From positions 1-64,000 of the forward strand of contig NZ_FQWU01000004.1 in assembly GCF_900129765.1 (NCBI RefSeq): a DNA stretch of 64,000 nucleotides. Reading direction: 5' to 3'. The translations under genes were made by a program, and so were the position numbers. Shown here in pieces: positions 8,156-17,326 of this stretch; within the stretch, counting starts at the first letter, position 1, and each line of letters opens with the position of its first letter. Below the pieces are notes generated by a model. The model was not told the origin of the DNA. It saw nothing but the letters and a program-made list of their open reading frames with translations, and did not search any database. The stretch is from Massilia sp. CF038. GTDB taxonomy: Bacteria; Pseudomonadota; Gammaproteobacteria; Burkholderiales; Burkholderiaceae_D.

Positions 8156-8230
8156 CATGCTATAGGCCCCCGCCTTCGCGAGGGCGATGTGCTGTCGCCC
8201 TCGCGAAGGCGGGCTTGCATGCAAGCCCCC
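8156..8230. repeat. large interspersed palindrome, copy 2
   Basis: The right-arm core seen in copy 1 (CATGCTATAGGCCCCCGCC) starts at 8156. It continues into a perfect 19-bp inverted repeat (8169-8187 with 8195-8213) with a 7-nt loop. The far end diverges (GGGCTTGCATGCAAGC). It lies between two convergent genes, where it could protect or end both mRNAs, but no T-tract follows it on either strand. Confidence 0.85.
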
Positions 8231-8260
8231 CATGCCACGCTTCCGAACCAGACGCGCTGG

Positions 8261-9109
8261 TTAAACAGCGTACCCAATCACATCCTGCTGCTGCTCCCCC
8301 AACCCCGCAATCCCCAGCCGCAGCGTATCGCCCTTTTTGAGGAAACGCTTCGGCGTACGCGCATCGCCCACACCCGGCGGGGTGCCGGTGGCGATAATGT
8401 CACCAGGTTCCAGCGTCATGAAACGCGACACATAGCTGACGATCTGCGCCACCGAGAAAATCATGGTATCGGTGCAGCCAGTCTGCATGCGCTTGCCGTT
8501 CAGTTCCAGGTACAGGTCCAGCTTCTGCACATCGATCACTTCATCGCGCGTGACCAGCCACGGGCCGACCGGACCGAAGGTGTCGCAGCCCTTGCCCTTG
8601 TCCCACTGCGGACCGCGCTCTTTTTGAAATTCGCGCTCGGACACGTCGTTGACCACGCAATAACCGGCCACGTACTTGAGGGCATCCGCTTCGCTGACAT
8701 ACTGCGCCTTGGTGCCGATGACCACGCCCAGTTCAACTTCCCAGTCGGTTTTTTTCGACCCTTGCGGCAGCATGATGGCGTCATCCGGGCCATTCAGGCA
8801 GGTGATCGCCTTCATGAAGATGATTGGTTCCTTCGGAATCGGCGCACCGGTTTCGGCTGCGTGGTCAGCGTAGTTCAGACCAATGCCGATGAATTTGCGG
8901 ATGCCCGTCAATGGCACGCCAAAGCGCGGATTGCCGCGCACCAGAGGCAGCGTTTTTTCGTCGATGGCGGCCAGCTTCCTGAGGGCCTTGTCGGACAGAA
9001 GCGCAGGCTCGATATCGGCGATCACGCCAGACAGGTCGCGCAGGCGGCCTTCTTCATCGAGCAGTCCGGGTTTTTCTTTGCCTGGGCGGCCATAGCGAAC
9101 GAGTTTCAT
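8261..9109 (-). CDS. fumarylacetoacetate hydrolase-family protein
   Basis: A 282-aa member of the FAH superfamily (ureidoglycolate lyase / acylpyruvase type). The catalytic core is clear: 'IGIGLNYADHAAETG', 'EPIIFMKAITCLNGP', 'TDWEVELGVVIG' (metal-binding Glu residues) and 'GPWLVTRDE', ending with 'PGDIIATGTPPGVG'. These enzymes use Mg2+ to cleave C-C bonds in beta-diketo or oxo acids. The ATG at 9109 gives the usual 'MKLVRYG' start; an upstream in-frame extension is not family-like. Substrate is unknown. It is 77 bp downstream of the sorbosone-dehydrogenase-like gene on the same strand. Confidence 0.92.
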   Translation of the reverse strand: MKLVRYGRPGKEKPGLLDEEGRLRDLSGVIADIEPALLSDKALRKLAAIDEKTLPLVRGNPRFGVPLTGIRKFIGIGLNYADHAAETGAPIPKEPIIFMKAITCLNGPDDAIMLPQGSKKTDWEVELGVVIGTKAQYVSEADALKYVAGYCVVNDVSEREFQKERGPQWDKGKGCDTFGPVGPWLVTRDEVIDVQKLDLYLELNGKRMQTGCTDTMIFSVAQIVSYVSRFMTLEPGDIIATGTPPGVGDARTPKRFLKKGDTLRLGIAGLGEQQQDVIGYAV

Positions 9110-9186
9110 TTTATTCCTGCAGTAAGCAATCGAGTCTGCGATTGTAACGCGAGACGCGATTGCACTGCCGCAGGGGCGCGTTTGCG

Positions 9187-10506
9187 CTACTTGGCCGGCG
9201 TGACCCGCCACACGACATCACCCACGTCGTCAGCGACCAGCAGCGCGCCCGCCTTGTCCACCGCAACGCCAACCGGGCGGCCATACGCGTCGCCGCTTGC
9301 GTTGACGAAGCCGGTCAGGATGTCGACTGGTTTTCCGGATGGGGCGCCGTTGGCAAACGGGATGAAGACCACGTTGTAGCCGTTCAGGGGCTTGCGGTTC
9401 CACGACCCGTGCTGGCCCACAAAGGCACCGCCGGCGTAGGTCGACGGCAGCAGGCTGCCTTCGTAAAAGGTCAGCCCGAGCGGGGCCACGTGGTTGCCCA
9501 GTGCGTAATCGGGCTTGATGGCGCTGGCCACCAGATCGGGGCGCGGCGGTTTTACGCGCTCGTCCACGTTGGCGCCGTAGTAGCTGTAAGGCCAGCCGTA
9601 GAAGGCACCATCCTTGACCGAGGTCAGATAGTCGGGCACCAGGTCGCTGCCAAGTTCGTCACGCTCGTTCACCACTGTCCATAGCGCGCCGCTTTGCGGC
9701 TGCCATGCCAGTCCGTTGGGGTTGCGCAGGCCGGACGCGAACAGGCGCGTGGCCTTGGTCGCCAGATCAACTTCCAGAATGGCGGCGCGGTTGGTTTCGT
9801 TCTCGATGCCGTTTTCAGCGGCGTTGCTGTTCGAGCCGACCGTGGCATACAGCTTGCTGCCATCCTTGCTGGCGATGATGTTCTTGGTCCAGTGGTGGTT
9901 GATCGGCCCGCCCGGCAGCGCGGCAACCGGCACCGCTGCCGTGGTGATCGCGGTGGCGCCCTCCTGATAGGGGAAGGCGACAATGCCGTCGGTGTTGGCC
10001 ACATACAGCGTCTGCCCCACCAGCGCCATGCCGAACGGGGAATTGAGACCCTTGAGGAATTCGGTACGCACTTCGGCCTTGCCGTCGTGGTCGGCGTCGC
10101 GCAGTAAAGTAATGCGATTCGGACTGGGCACACCGGCGCCGGCCTTTGCCATGACTTTTTTCATGACCCAGCCCTTGATGCCCTTGCCGTCTTCGGGACG
10201 CGGCGGGCCGTTGGTTTCCGCAACGAGCACGTCGCCATTGGGCAGCACATACAACCAGCGCGGGTGCACCAGGCCGGCGGCAAAGGCATTCACCGCCAGG
10301 CCCTGGGCAGCAGTAGGCGTCAGGTCCTTGGGCCAGCCTTTGGCCGGTGCGATATCGACCGTGGGCACGAGCGACTTGACCGGCGCCGGCATGGCTGGCG
10401 CGGCGCCGACGCTGGCAGCTGGTGGCAGGGTCGCTTTTTCGGCACAGCCTGCGCAGGCGAGCAGCACGCCCGCTGCGCACAGGCGAAGCACGTGATGTTC
10501 GCGCAT
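9187..10506 (-). CDS. sorbosone dehydrogenase/PQQ-type glucose dehydrogenase-like lipoprotein
   Basis: A 439-aa secreted beta-propeller protein. Residues 1-21 form a lipoprotein signal with the lipobox 'LLACAGC'. The body matches the L-sorbosone dehydrogenase / soluble PQQ glucose dehydrogenase fold: '[21 protein letters not shown]', '[21 protein letters not shown]', '[28 protein letters not shown]' and '[12 protein letters not shown]'. It probably oxidises an aldose or alditol in the periplasm with PQQ, but no PQQ biosynthesis genes are near. The start at 10506 is set by an AAGGAGAT site. A non-enzymatic role is possible for this family. Confidence 0.87.
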   Translation of the reverse strand: MREHHVLRLCAAGVLLACAGCAEKATLPPAASVGAAPAMPAPVKSLVPTVDIAPAKGWPKDLTPTAAQGLAVNAFAAGLVHPRWLYVLPNGDVLVAETNGPPRPEDGKGIKGWVMKKVMAKAGAGVPSPNRITLLRDADHDGKAEVRTEFLKGLNSPFGMALVGQTLYVANTDGIVAFPYQEGATAITTAAVPVAALPGGPINHHWTKNIIASKDGSKLYATVGSNSNAAENGIENETNRAAILEVDLATKATRLFASGLRNPNGLAWQPQSGALWTVVNERDELGSDLVPDYLTSVKDGAFYGWPYSYYGANVDERVKPPRPDLVASAIKPDYALGNHVAPLGLTFYEGSLLPSTYAGGAFVGQHGSWNRKPLNGYNVVFIPFANGAPSGKPVDILTGFVNASGDAYGRPVGVAVDKAGALLVADDVGDVVWRVTPAK

Positions 10507-10557
10507 GAAGATCTCCTTGTGTTGGTATGTCAGCAAGTCAATTCTAGATGAAATGTT

Positions 10558-10588
10558 AATTCCTCCTGTTACGTTACGTGGAGGAATT
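10558..10588. terminator. perfect 9-bp inverted repeat at the end of the MFS gene
   Basis: Arms 10558-10566 and 10580-10588 are perfectly complementary (AATTCCTCC / GGAGGAATT) with a 13-nt loop holding the MFS stop codon. On the minus strand the stem is followed only by AACATTT, so as a terminator of the MFS transcript it is weak. A T5 run follows it on the plus strand. Confidence 0.35.
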
Positions 10589-11815
10589 TTTAGGGTGGGA
10601 GAACCACGAAAATGGCCTGTGCCGTGCCAGCACAAAGGCGATCAACCCGGGCAACTGCAACAGCACCAGCACCCCAAACGCGATCCGGTAAGCCAGCGCC
10701 GGATAGTGGCCGGCAAAGTCCGGACGCCACATGCCCAGCAGCAGACCAACCCCGGCCTGCACCAGAAACGCGCCCACGAAAATGAGCAGGTTCAGGCAAG
10801 TGGAGGCGCGTCCCGTCAACGCTGCAGGCATGCTCTGCGCGACGATGGCGTATTCCAGCCCGGTGATGCTGCCCACCAGTGTGAACAGCACGGCAAGCAG
10901 CGCCAGACTGGGGACGTAATTGAGCATGGCCAGCATCTGCACCAGTACGAACAGGGCAACGCCGATGGCGCCAACTTCCAGCGGTGTGACCCCATGACGG
11001 CCGGCCCATTCGGTCAGCATGCCGACCGCGATGGCGCCAAAGATCAAGGCCGCCATGCTCAGGTACAGCAGCCAGGCAACGGCCGCATCGCCGAAGTGCG
11101 CCACGTCGGCCAGCCAGCGGCCGATCCACAATCCCTGCACGCCAAAAAATACGGCATGCGGCACCAGCATCAGGGATGCGATGCGGCGGAAGGCAGGGTC
11201 GCGATAGACCGCGCGCACTGAGGCGAAGGGGGCAGCCCCGCTCGCGGTGGCGTGCGCGCGGGGTGCGGCCAACGCGATGAAGAGCGCGCAGCAAAGGGCA
11301 AATGCCGCCAGCATGGTGTACAGCCCGCGCCAGTTGGTAAATTCGAGCACCAGGCGAACCGGCAGCGTGGCACTGGCCGCCCCCAGGCCGCCCACCGCAA
11401 TCATGTAGCCATGCACGGACGGCAGTTTGGCGGGGGCGATGTGGGCCGACACCGCCTTCACTGCCGACATGAAGCAGCCGCCCAGTCCCAGGCCAATCAC
11501 GGCGCGCGCGGCGACCAGCTGCGGGAAGCTGGCACCGTGCGCAAACAACAGCGCGCCGGCCGCCACCACGACCAGCAGCACCAGCTGGACGCGGCGCGGC
11601 CCGTAGCGGTCCAGCGCAATCCCGACGGGCAGCTGGGCCAGCGCAAACGCCAGGAATAAAGCGCTGCTCAACAAACCAAGCTGCCCCGCGCTCAGGCCCA
11701 GTGCGAGCACCAGCTCCGGCGCCAGCACCGCATTCACGGTGCGCAGCAGCGACGACAGAAAGTGCCCGAGCGCGAACGGCAGGAACACCGTCATGAACAC
11801 CTGGCTGCCGCGCAT
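10574..11815 (-). CDS. MFS transporter
   Basis: A 413-aa inner-membrane carrier with about 12 hydrophobic segments, e.g. '[20 protein letters not shown]', '[28 protein letters not shown]' (containing the MFS motif A 'G-x-x-x-D-R-x-G-x-R') and '[15 protein letters not shown]'. It begins 9 bp after the KamA-type gene, so the two form an operon. That makes an amino acid or beta-amino acid a plausible cargo, but this is inference from position only. The last codons lie in a hairpin arm at 10580-10588. Confidence 0.9.
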   Translation of the reverse strand: MRGSQVFMTVFLPFALGHFLSSLLRTVNAVLAPELVLALGLSAGQLGLLSSALFLAFALAQLPVGIALDRYGPRRVQLVLLVVVAAGALLFAHGASFPQLVAARAVIGLGLGGCFMSAVKAVSAHIAPAKLPSVHGYMIAVGGLGAASATLPVRLVLEFTNWRGLYTMLAAFALCCALFIALAAPRAHATASGAAPFASVRAVYRDPAFRRIASLMLVPHAVFFGVQGLWIGRWLADVAHFGDAAVAWLLYLSMAALIFGAIAVGMLTEWAGRHGVTPLEVGAIGVALFVLVQMLAMLNYVPSLALLAVLFTLVGSITGLEYAIVAQSMPAALTGRASTCLNLLIFVGAFLVQAGVGLLLGMWRPDFAGHYPALAYRIAFGVLVLLQLPGLIAFVLARHRPFSWFSHPKNSST

Positions 11816-11824
11816 GATGGTCTG

Positions 11825-13192
11825 TCAGGCGCGCTGCGCGCTGTGGATGGGAATCACCCTGCCTGCCGGTCCGGCGTGGGTGTCGCTGTCATCGCCCTCA
11901 AAGAAAAAGCGCTTCCTGCCGAAGGCGGGCACCAGATGATCGAGCCAGGTCGCGTTGGGGTCGTAGCGCGCAAAGAAAGGCCGGCGTACCCAGTCCGGAT
12001 TGCGCGCCTGCAGAAACTGCAGCGCAAACAGTTTTTCGCCGTTGATGGTGACCACCCCGTCGATCACGACCTTGCCGGGGAAGGCGCTCATGGAAGGCCC
12101 GCGCACGGTGCGCGACAGTCCCGACACCATCTGGTACGCGGCCTGAAATACTTCGTGGGCGCGCGCCAGCGGCAAGGCGAAGTATTCGCTGGGCCCTGTG
12201 TCGCGCTCGACGAACATGTAATACGGGATGGCGCCCAGGCGCACGCCGGTGGTCCACAGTTCGGCCCAGCTGTGCGGATCTTCGTTGATATGGCGGATGA
12301 GCGGCCCCTGCATGCGCAGCGTGGCGCCGGTCGAAACGATGCGCTTGACGGCGCGCTGGGCGATGCCATTGCGCAGCTCCGCCGCGTGACTGTAGTGGCC
12401 CATGATGGCCAGATTCTTGCCGGCGCCGACCACGCGCTCGAACAGGCGCATCAAGTCGTCGGCATCCTTGTCGCTGACAAAGCGCTGCGGCCAGTAGGCA
12501 ACCGACTTGGTGCCGATGCGGATGTTCTGGATATGCGCCAATTGCGGCGAAAGCAGGGGTTCGATGATTTCCGCCAGCTGGCGCGTATTCATGATCAAGG
12601 GGTCGCCGCCGGTGATCAGCACATCGGTCACGCCGGGATGATGGGCCAGGTAGGCCACCAGCTCGGTGGTTTCGCGCGCGTCGAACTTCATGTCATCCAT
12701 GCCGGCGAACTGCGGCCAGCGGAAGCAGAAGGTGCAGTAGGCGTGGCAGGTCTGGCCGGCGCTGGGAAAGAACAGCACTGTCTCCTTGTACTTGTGCTGC
12801 AGGCCGCGCAGCGGCGCATCGTTCACACGCGGCACGTTGTGCGTCATCTGGCCGGCCGGATGGGGATTCATGCGCATGCGGATCGTGTGCACCAGGCGCG
12901 CGATGGCGGCATCGTCCTTTTTGTACAGCACCAGATCGCGCAGCTGCGCGTATTCGCGCGGGGGCAGCATGTCGCGGTGCGGGAACACCAGGCGGTAGAT
13001 CGGATCGTCCGGCACCCGGCTCCAATCGATCAGGTGATCGAGCACGTAGGCATTGGTGCGAAACGGCAGCACATGCGACACCACTTGCACTGCCTCTTGC
13101 AGGTCTGGCGCCATGGAGGACCACTGGCGCGCGTGCGTAATCGTCTGGCGGGTGTATGGCTTGAATTTATCGGGATAGCTGTCGGACTGCAT
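11825..13192 (-). CDS. KamA-family radical SAM enzyme (lysine 2,3-aminomutase-like)
   Basis: A 455-aa radical SAM protein with the [4Fe-4S] cysteines C149-x3-C153-x2-C156 in 'QTCHAYCTFCFRWPQF', and the following 'DVLITGGDPLIMNTRQL' typical of lysine 2,3-aminomutase relatives. KamA needs SAM and PLP to shift an amino group from the alpha to the beta carbon. The length (about 455) fits KamA-like proteins and not the shorter EF-P modifying enzyme EpmB (about 340 aa). Substrate may not be lysine. The ATG at 13192 has a GTGGAG site 8 bp upstream; a GTG at 13204 is a less likely start. It is co-transcribed with the MFS gene. Confidence 0.87.
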   Translation of the reverse strand: MQSDSYPDKFKPYTRQTITHARQWSSMAPDLQEAVQVVSHVLPFRTNAYVLDHLIDWSRVPDDPIYRLVFPHRDMLPPREYAQLRDLVLYKKDDAAIARLVHTIRMRMNPHPAGQMTHNVPRVNDAPLRGLQHKYKETVLFFPSAGQTCHAYCTFCFRWPQFAGMDDMKFDARETTELVAYLAHHPGVTDVLITGGDPLIMNTRQLAEIIEPLLSPQLAHIQNIRIGTKSVAYWPQRFVSDKDADDLMRLFERVVGAGKNLAIMGHYSHAAELRNGIAQRAVKRIVSTGATLRMQGPLIRHINEDPHSWAELWTTGVRLGAIPYYMFVERDTGPSEYFALPLARAHEVFQAAYQMVSGLSRTVRGPSMSAFPGKVVIDGVVTINGEKLFALQFLQARNPDWVRRPFFARYDPNATWLDHLVPAFGRKRFFFEGDDSDTHAGPAGRVIPIHSAQRA

Positions 13193-13441
13193 GGCGGGCT
13201 CCACAAAATGGATGGGGAAGCATGCATCCTAAGCTTGCCAAACAGCACTGGAATTGCCCTGAATCAACCGGCATGCGAGAAAGGCAAAATCCCCGCCACG
13301 ATGCAGAAAACGCCTGCAAGACCAGGCGCAAAACGGCCGCGCCCTGCACTTGTGACAGCGCAAGAACCCGCTTGGCTGGCAGCGTAAATTAGGGATGCAA
13401 TTTAGAAACATTCCCTTGATAAATTTTTAAGGACTGCCATC

Positions 13442-13897
13442 ATGCATACCAAGTTGAACGTCGCCGCGCTCTGCTTTGCCATCGCAGGCGGCAGCGCCTG
13501 GGCTGTTGAACCCACCGAAAAGGATGCCATCGCCATGACCGAGCGGGGGGCCGCCCTGATCAAGGCCAAGGGCAAGGATGAAATGGTCAAACGGATCAAC
13601 GCCAAGGACCCCGATTACGTGCAAGGCTCGCTGTACATTGACATGCGCGACCTGTACAGCGGCATTGTGCTGGCGCACCCGATCAACAGTTCAATCGTGG
13701 GCAAGGACCTGACCGACATCCCCGACGCCAGCGGCAAGAACTACCGGCGCGAGATCATCGAACTGGCGCAAAAATCGGGCAAAGGCTGGGTGGAGTACCT
13801 GTACAAGAACCCTGCCAGCGGCAAGGTCGAACCGAAAACCACCTACATCCTGCGCGTGGACGACGTGGTGCTGGAAGCGGGCATCTACAAGAAGTGA
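13442..13897 (+). CDS. secreted single-Cache-domain protein
   Basis: A 151-aa exported protein: a signal peptide (MHTKLNVAALCFAIAGGSAWA, cleavage after AWA) followed by one sCache_2-type domain. 'TERGAALIKAKGKDEMVKRI', 'GSLYIDMRDLYSGIVLAHPIN' and 'GWVEYLYKNPASGKVEPKTTYILRVDDVVLEAGIYK' are the characteristic strands. Cache domains bind small ligands in the periplasm, usually as the sensor part of chemoreceptors or kinases. Here the domain is free-standing, with no transmembrane output module. AAGGA precedes the ATG. It converges on the mpg gene with a 3-bp gap. Confidence 0.83.
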   Translation: MHTKLNVAALCFAIAGGSAWAVEPTEKDAIAMTERGAALIKAKGKDEMVKRINAKDPDYVQGSLYIDMRDLYSGIVLAHPINSSIVGKDLTDIPDASGKNYRREIIELAQKSGKGWVEYLYKNPASGKVEPKTTYILRVDDVVLEAGIYKK

Positions 13898-13900
13898 GGC

Positions 13901-14476
13901 CTAACGAAACGGCCGGCTCAAAAAACGCGACCCGGCCAGGCCAAAGCGCCAAGGCACCTCCATGGCCTTGGAAATGCCGATGCGCGGGCCGACCAATACA
14001 GGAGCCGGTTCGCTGCGCGGCGCCAGAGCGAACGGTGATGCGCCCAGATCGGCCCCGTTCAGGGCGGGCGTGATGCCCAGGGCCTGGCCCAGTTTACCCG
14101 GCCCGGAACACAGACTGCGCAAGTCCTCGACGCCGCGCCTGGCCTGCATGGTTTCGATCCCGGTCAAGGGTTCAATGGCCCGGATCAGCACACCCGCCCC
14201 GTGCCCCTCTTCGCGGCACACGAAATTGAGGCACCAGTGAATCCCGTGCGACAAATACACATACGCGTGGCCGGGCGGGCCGAACATGGAACGGTTACGA
14301 GGACTGGGGCCGTTGAAGGTGTGCGACGCCGGGTCGTCGCGGTCGTAGGCTTCGGTTTCCACGATGCGCCCGCCCACCCCATTGACCAGCACCACAACGC
14401 CAATCAGCAGGGGCGCCACCTCGTGCGAGGGCGCCGCGAAATCGATACCGGCTAAGTTTCTTGACAACTTTTTCAT
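13901..14476 (-). CDS. mpg: DNA-3-methyladenine glycosylase, AAG/MPG family
   Basis: A 191-aa monofunctional base-excision enzyme that removes 3-methyladenine, hypoxanthine and ethenoadenine from DNA. Family hallmarks: 'GGRIVETEAYDRDDPASHTFNGPSPRN' (Glu42 region activates water), 'FGPPGHAYVYLSHGIHWCLNFVC' and 'LCSGPGKLGQALGI'. Length equals the bacterial type. The ATG at 14476 is preferred; in-frame TTG two codons upstream also exists. No good ribosome site is visible. It is divergent from the HDOD gene (122-bp gap). Confidence 0.93.
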   Translation of the reverse strand: MKKLSRNLAGIDFAAPSHEVAPLLIGVVVLVNGVGGRIVETEAYDRDDPASHTFNGPSPRNRSMFGPPGHAYVYLSHGIHWCLNFVCREEGHGAGVLIRAIEPLTGIETMQARRGVEDLRSLCSGPGKLGQALGITPALNGADLGASPFALAPRSEPAPVLVGPRIGISKAMEVPWRFGLAGSRFLSRPFR

Positions 14477-14598
14477 GCACAAATTTTAGCTGCGGAATGT
14501 CGCCTTTCACCACACTTTACAATTTGCCGTAGTGCAACTTAAGGCGGCCTGGTTTATGATGGATCCTTGCCCGTTCACAACAGCGCTCCCGATACCAA

Positions 14599-15462
14599 AT
14601 GCGTAACGTAGCCTCTTTGCCAAGCCCGGATACCGATCCGGTCGACGCCCTGATCAAGTCGATTCGCATTCCGCCGCGTCCCAGCCTGCTGGCCGATCTG
14701 CAGCGCGAACTGGCGGCCGACGATCCGGCGCCAGCGGCAATCGGGCGCATTATCGCCAGCGATGTGGGCATGGCAGCGGCCCTGCTCAAGCTGGCCAACT
14801 CCTCTTTTTACGGCGGCAACCGCAAGGCCAAATCAATCGAGCAAGCCATTCTGTTTTTGGGCATCAACCAGGTCGCGGCCCTGATGACCGGGCTGCTGGC
14901 GCGCCAGACCATCGGTACCGACAACCGCGCCCTGGCCAGCTTCTGGGATATCTCGACCCGGCGCGCCCAGGCGATGGTGTTTCTGGCGCGCCGGCTGCGC
15001 ATTGGCGCGCCCGACGTGGCGCATACCTTTGGCCTGTTCTGCGACACCGGCGTGCCGCTGCTGATGGACCGTTTTCCCGACTACGCCGCCACCTTTGCGG
15101 AAGCGGCCAACGATCCTTCGCGCCCGCTGACCGCGCTCGAAGATGAACGCCACAGCACCAACCATGCCGCCATCGGCTGTCTGCTGGCGCGCAACTGGGG
15201 TTTGTCGACCGATGTGTCGTGGGCGATTTTGCACCACCAGGATTACAGCGTGCTGGAAGACAGCGCAACGGACGATGCCGTGCGCTCGCTGGTGGCGCTG
15301 TCGCTGCTGGCAGAAAGCGCCATTGCCCACTACCAGGGCATGGGCAGTTCGCTGGAATGGGACAAGGGCGGCGAACGCGCCTGCGCCTATCTCGGGCTGA
15401 CCGAAGAAGAGACGACCGACCTGCTCGACGAGCTGCACGACAGCTTCCACGCCGACCACTAG
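14599..15462 (+). CDS. HDOD-domain signalling protein
   Basis: A 287-aa cytoplasmic protein with an HDOD domain (about residues 17-220). 'IPPRPSLLADLQREL' and 'IGRIIASDVGMAAALLKLANSSFYG' form the opening helices and 'SIEQAILFLGINQVAALMTGLLA' follows. The HD metal ligands of true HD-GYP enzymes are degenerate, as usual for HDOD. Such proteins act as non-enzymatic adaptors in chemotaxis, motility, and stress or c-di-GMP signalling in proteobacteria. No REC or GGDEF domain is attached. The gene appears monocistronic. Confidence 0.88.
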   Translation: MRNVASLPSPDTDPVDALIKSIRIPPRPSLLADLQRELAADDPAPAAIGRIIASDVGMAAALLKLANSSFYGGNRKAKSIEQAILFLGINQVAALMTGLLARQTIGTDNRALASFWDISTRRAQAMVFLARRLRIGAPDVAHTFGLFCDTGVPLLMDRFPDYAATFAEAANDPSRPLTALEDERHSTNHAAIGCLLARNWGLSTDVSWAILHHQDYSVLEDSATDDAVRSLVALSLLAESAIAHYQGMGSSLEWDKGGERACAYLGLTEEETTDLLDELHDSFHADH

Positions 15463-15527
15463 ACAGTCTTTGACAATGGCCGTTTGCAGGACGATACTAA
15501 AAGCTACGTATCGCAACGGAGGGCATC

Positions 15528-16718
15528 ATGAAAACCGGTATCCGGCTACTCATCACGTGCTGCTGCCTGGTACTGGCAGGGTGCGCCACCCAAACCCAGC
15601 TCGCGCCCATGCCGTCGTCGGCCGACCTGTATCAGGACGCCAAATTTGCTGCGCCTTCGCGCCCGGTCAACGCTGATCAGCTGTTCGACCTGAGCCCGGC
15701 CATGCAGAACTATCTGCGCAGCCCCGGCTTTCAAAACCACACACGCAACGCAGGCCAGCAGCGCGGCCTGTTCGACGCCCTGTATACCAGCGGCGAACTC
15801 AAACTCGACTACGATTCCACCTATACCCGCAACGCCGCCGAAACCTTCGCTGCGCGCAAGGGCAACTGCCTGTCGCTGGTGATCATGACGGCCGCCTTCG
15901 CGCGCGCCATGGGTCTCAATCCCTACTTCCAGCAAGCCCTGATCGACCAGCAATGGAGCCGTGAAGGCAGTCTGTATATCGCCAGCACCCACGTCAATCT
16001 GCGCCTGGCCAATCGCCCGATCCGCGATGGCACGGTGGATCTGGCGGAGCGCTCGATGACGGTGGATTTCCTGCCGCCCGAGGACTCGAAATGGTATCCG
16101 ACACTGCCGCTCGATGAAGCGACCATCGTGGCCATGTACATGAACAATCGCGCGGCCGAAGAACTGGCGCGCAACCGTCTGGACGACGCGTACTGGTGGG
16201 CGCGCGCCGCGATCGAACAATCGCCCTCGTTCATCTCGGCCTACAACACACTGGGCGTAGTCTATTTTTCGCATGGCGACATCGCCGCAGCCGAAAAGGT
16301 TTACCAGCGCGCCTTGCAGCGCTCCCCGGAAGACACCACCCTGATGCGCAATCTGCTGCCCGTGCTCGCGCGCCTGGGCAAAGGCAATGAGGCCGCTGCC
16401 CTGACCACACGCCTGGCCAGCATCGAGCCAACCCCGCCGTTCCACTTCTTCCAGCTGGGGATGAAGGCCATGGAACAGGGCCGCTATGCGGAAGCGCGGG
16501 CGCAGTTCGCGCGCGAAGTCCAGCGCTCGCCGTATTATCACGAGTTCCACTTCTGGCTGGCCATGGCCCACTGGCAGCTGGGCGAAGCCGGTTCGGCGCG
16601 CAAGCAGATGTCGCTGGCAGTTGACACCAGTACCACTGCCGAAGGGGCCAAGCGCTATTCGTCCAAGCTCGACTACCTGCGTTCGCTGTCGGCAGCAGGT
16701 GCACGCAAGGCCTGGTAG
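15528..16718 (+). CDS. TPR-repeat lipoprotein with transglutaminase-like N-terminal part
   Basis: A 396-aa outer-membrane-directed lipoprotein: signal 'MKTGIRLLITCCCLVLAGC' with lipobox LAGC (lipidated Cys19). After it, 'YTRNAAETFAARKGNCLSLVIMTAAFARAMGL' has the Cys of a transglutaminase-like fold ('A-x-x-x-G-N-C'). The C-terminal third holds TPR-type repeats: 'AAIEQSPSFISAYNTLGVVYFSHGDIAAAEKVYQRAL', then 'RYAEARAQFAREVQRS'. Enzymatic activity is unproven. GGAGGGC before the ATG supports the start. It is 43 bp upstream of the isochorismatase-like gene on the same strand. Confidence 0.8.
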   Translation: MKTGIRLLITCCCLVLAGCATQTQLAPMPSSADLYQDAKFAAPSRPVNADQLFDLSPAMQNYLRSPGFQNHTRNAGQQRGLFDALYTSGELKLDYDSTYTRNAAETFAARKGNCLSLVIMTAAFARAMGLNPYFQQALIDQQWSREGSLYIASTHVNLRLANRPIRDGTVDLAERSMTVDFLPPEDSKWYPTLPLDEATIVAMYMNNRAAEELARNRLDDAYWWARAAIEQSPSFISAYNTLGVVYFSHGDIAAAEKVYQRALQRSPEDTTLMRNLLPVLARLGKGNEAAALTTRLASIEPTPPFHFFQLGMKAMEQGRYAEARAQFAREVQRSPYYHEFHFWLAMAHWQLGEAGSARKQMSLAVDTSTTAEGAKRYSSKLDYLRSLSAAGARKAW

Positions 16719-16761
16719 CAATCGTTCATAATGGGGGCTCCTTGAATCTCGGAGTCCCCTT

Positions 16762-17325
16762 ATGCAGGCAGCACCGGCATTGATCATCATCGACATGCAG
16801 AACTGCATGGCCGATGCGCGCGCAGGACAGCGCAACAATCCCCAGGCCGAAGACCGCATCGCGCAGCTGCTGGCGGCGTGGCGCAGCATGGGCGCGCGGG
16901 TGATCCATGTGCGCCATATCTCGCGCAGCGCCACCTCGATGTTCGCGCCCGGCCAGGCCGGCGCCGCATTCCAGCCACGCTTTGTGCCGCTGGCGGCGGA
17001 ACACGTGGTCGAAAAAAACGTACCGGATGCCTTCGTGCACTCGGGCCTGGAGCGCTGGCTGCATGTGCGCGGCATCACGCAGCTGGTGCTGGCCGGCGTG
17101 AGCACCAACAATTCGGTCGAGTCGAGCGCGCGCTCGGCCGGCAATCTGGGTTTCCAGACGCAAGTGGTGGCCGATGCGACCTTCGCTTACGCCCAGACCG
17201 ACTATGCCGGCAACGCGCGCACGGCCGACGAGGTGCACGCCATGGCCCTGGCCAATTTGCAGGCCGACTATGCGCAGATCGTCACGTGCGAGGCGGTGAT
17301 CGCGGCGCTGGCGCAAGCGGCTTAA
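16762..17325 (+). CDS. isochorismatase-family hydrolase with Ser in place of the catalytic Cys
   Basis: A 187-aa cysteine-hydrolase-fold protein. The usual Asp (D11 in 'LIIIDMQNCM') and Lys (K85 in 'HVVEKNVPDAF') are present, but the position of the nucleophilic Cys in 'G-V-x-T-x-x-C-V' is Ser118 ('AGVSTNNSVESSARSAGNLG'). Members with Ser or Gly there include isochorismatases and uncharacterised groups, so nicotinamidase- or ureidoacrylate-type amidase chemistry is unlikely unless Ser acts as nucleophile. An inverted repeat (GGGGGCTCC/GGAGTCCCC-like) precedes the ATG at 16762. It converges on the glycosylase gene with a 1-bp gap. Confidence 0.85.
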   Translation: MQAAPALIIIDMQNCMADARAGQRNNPQAEDRIAQLLAAWRSMGARVIHVRHISRSATSMFAPGQAGAAFQPRFVPLAAEHVVEKNVPDAFVHSGLERWLHVRGITQLVLAGVSTNNSVESSARSAGNLGFQTQVVADATFAYAQTDYAGNARTADEVHAMALANLQADYAQIVTCEAVIAALAQAA

Positions 17326-17326
17326 G

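Noticed and set aside
8169-8213. Palindrome copy 2 as an intrinsic terminator
   Set aside because: No T-tract follows on either strand and related copies occur where no terminator is needed; interspersed repeat is the better reading.
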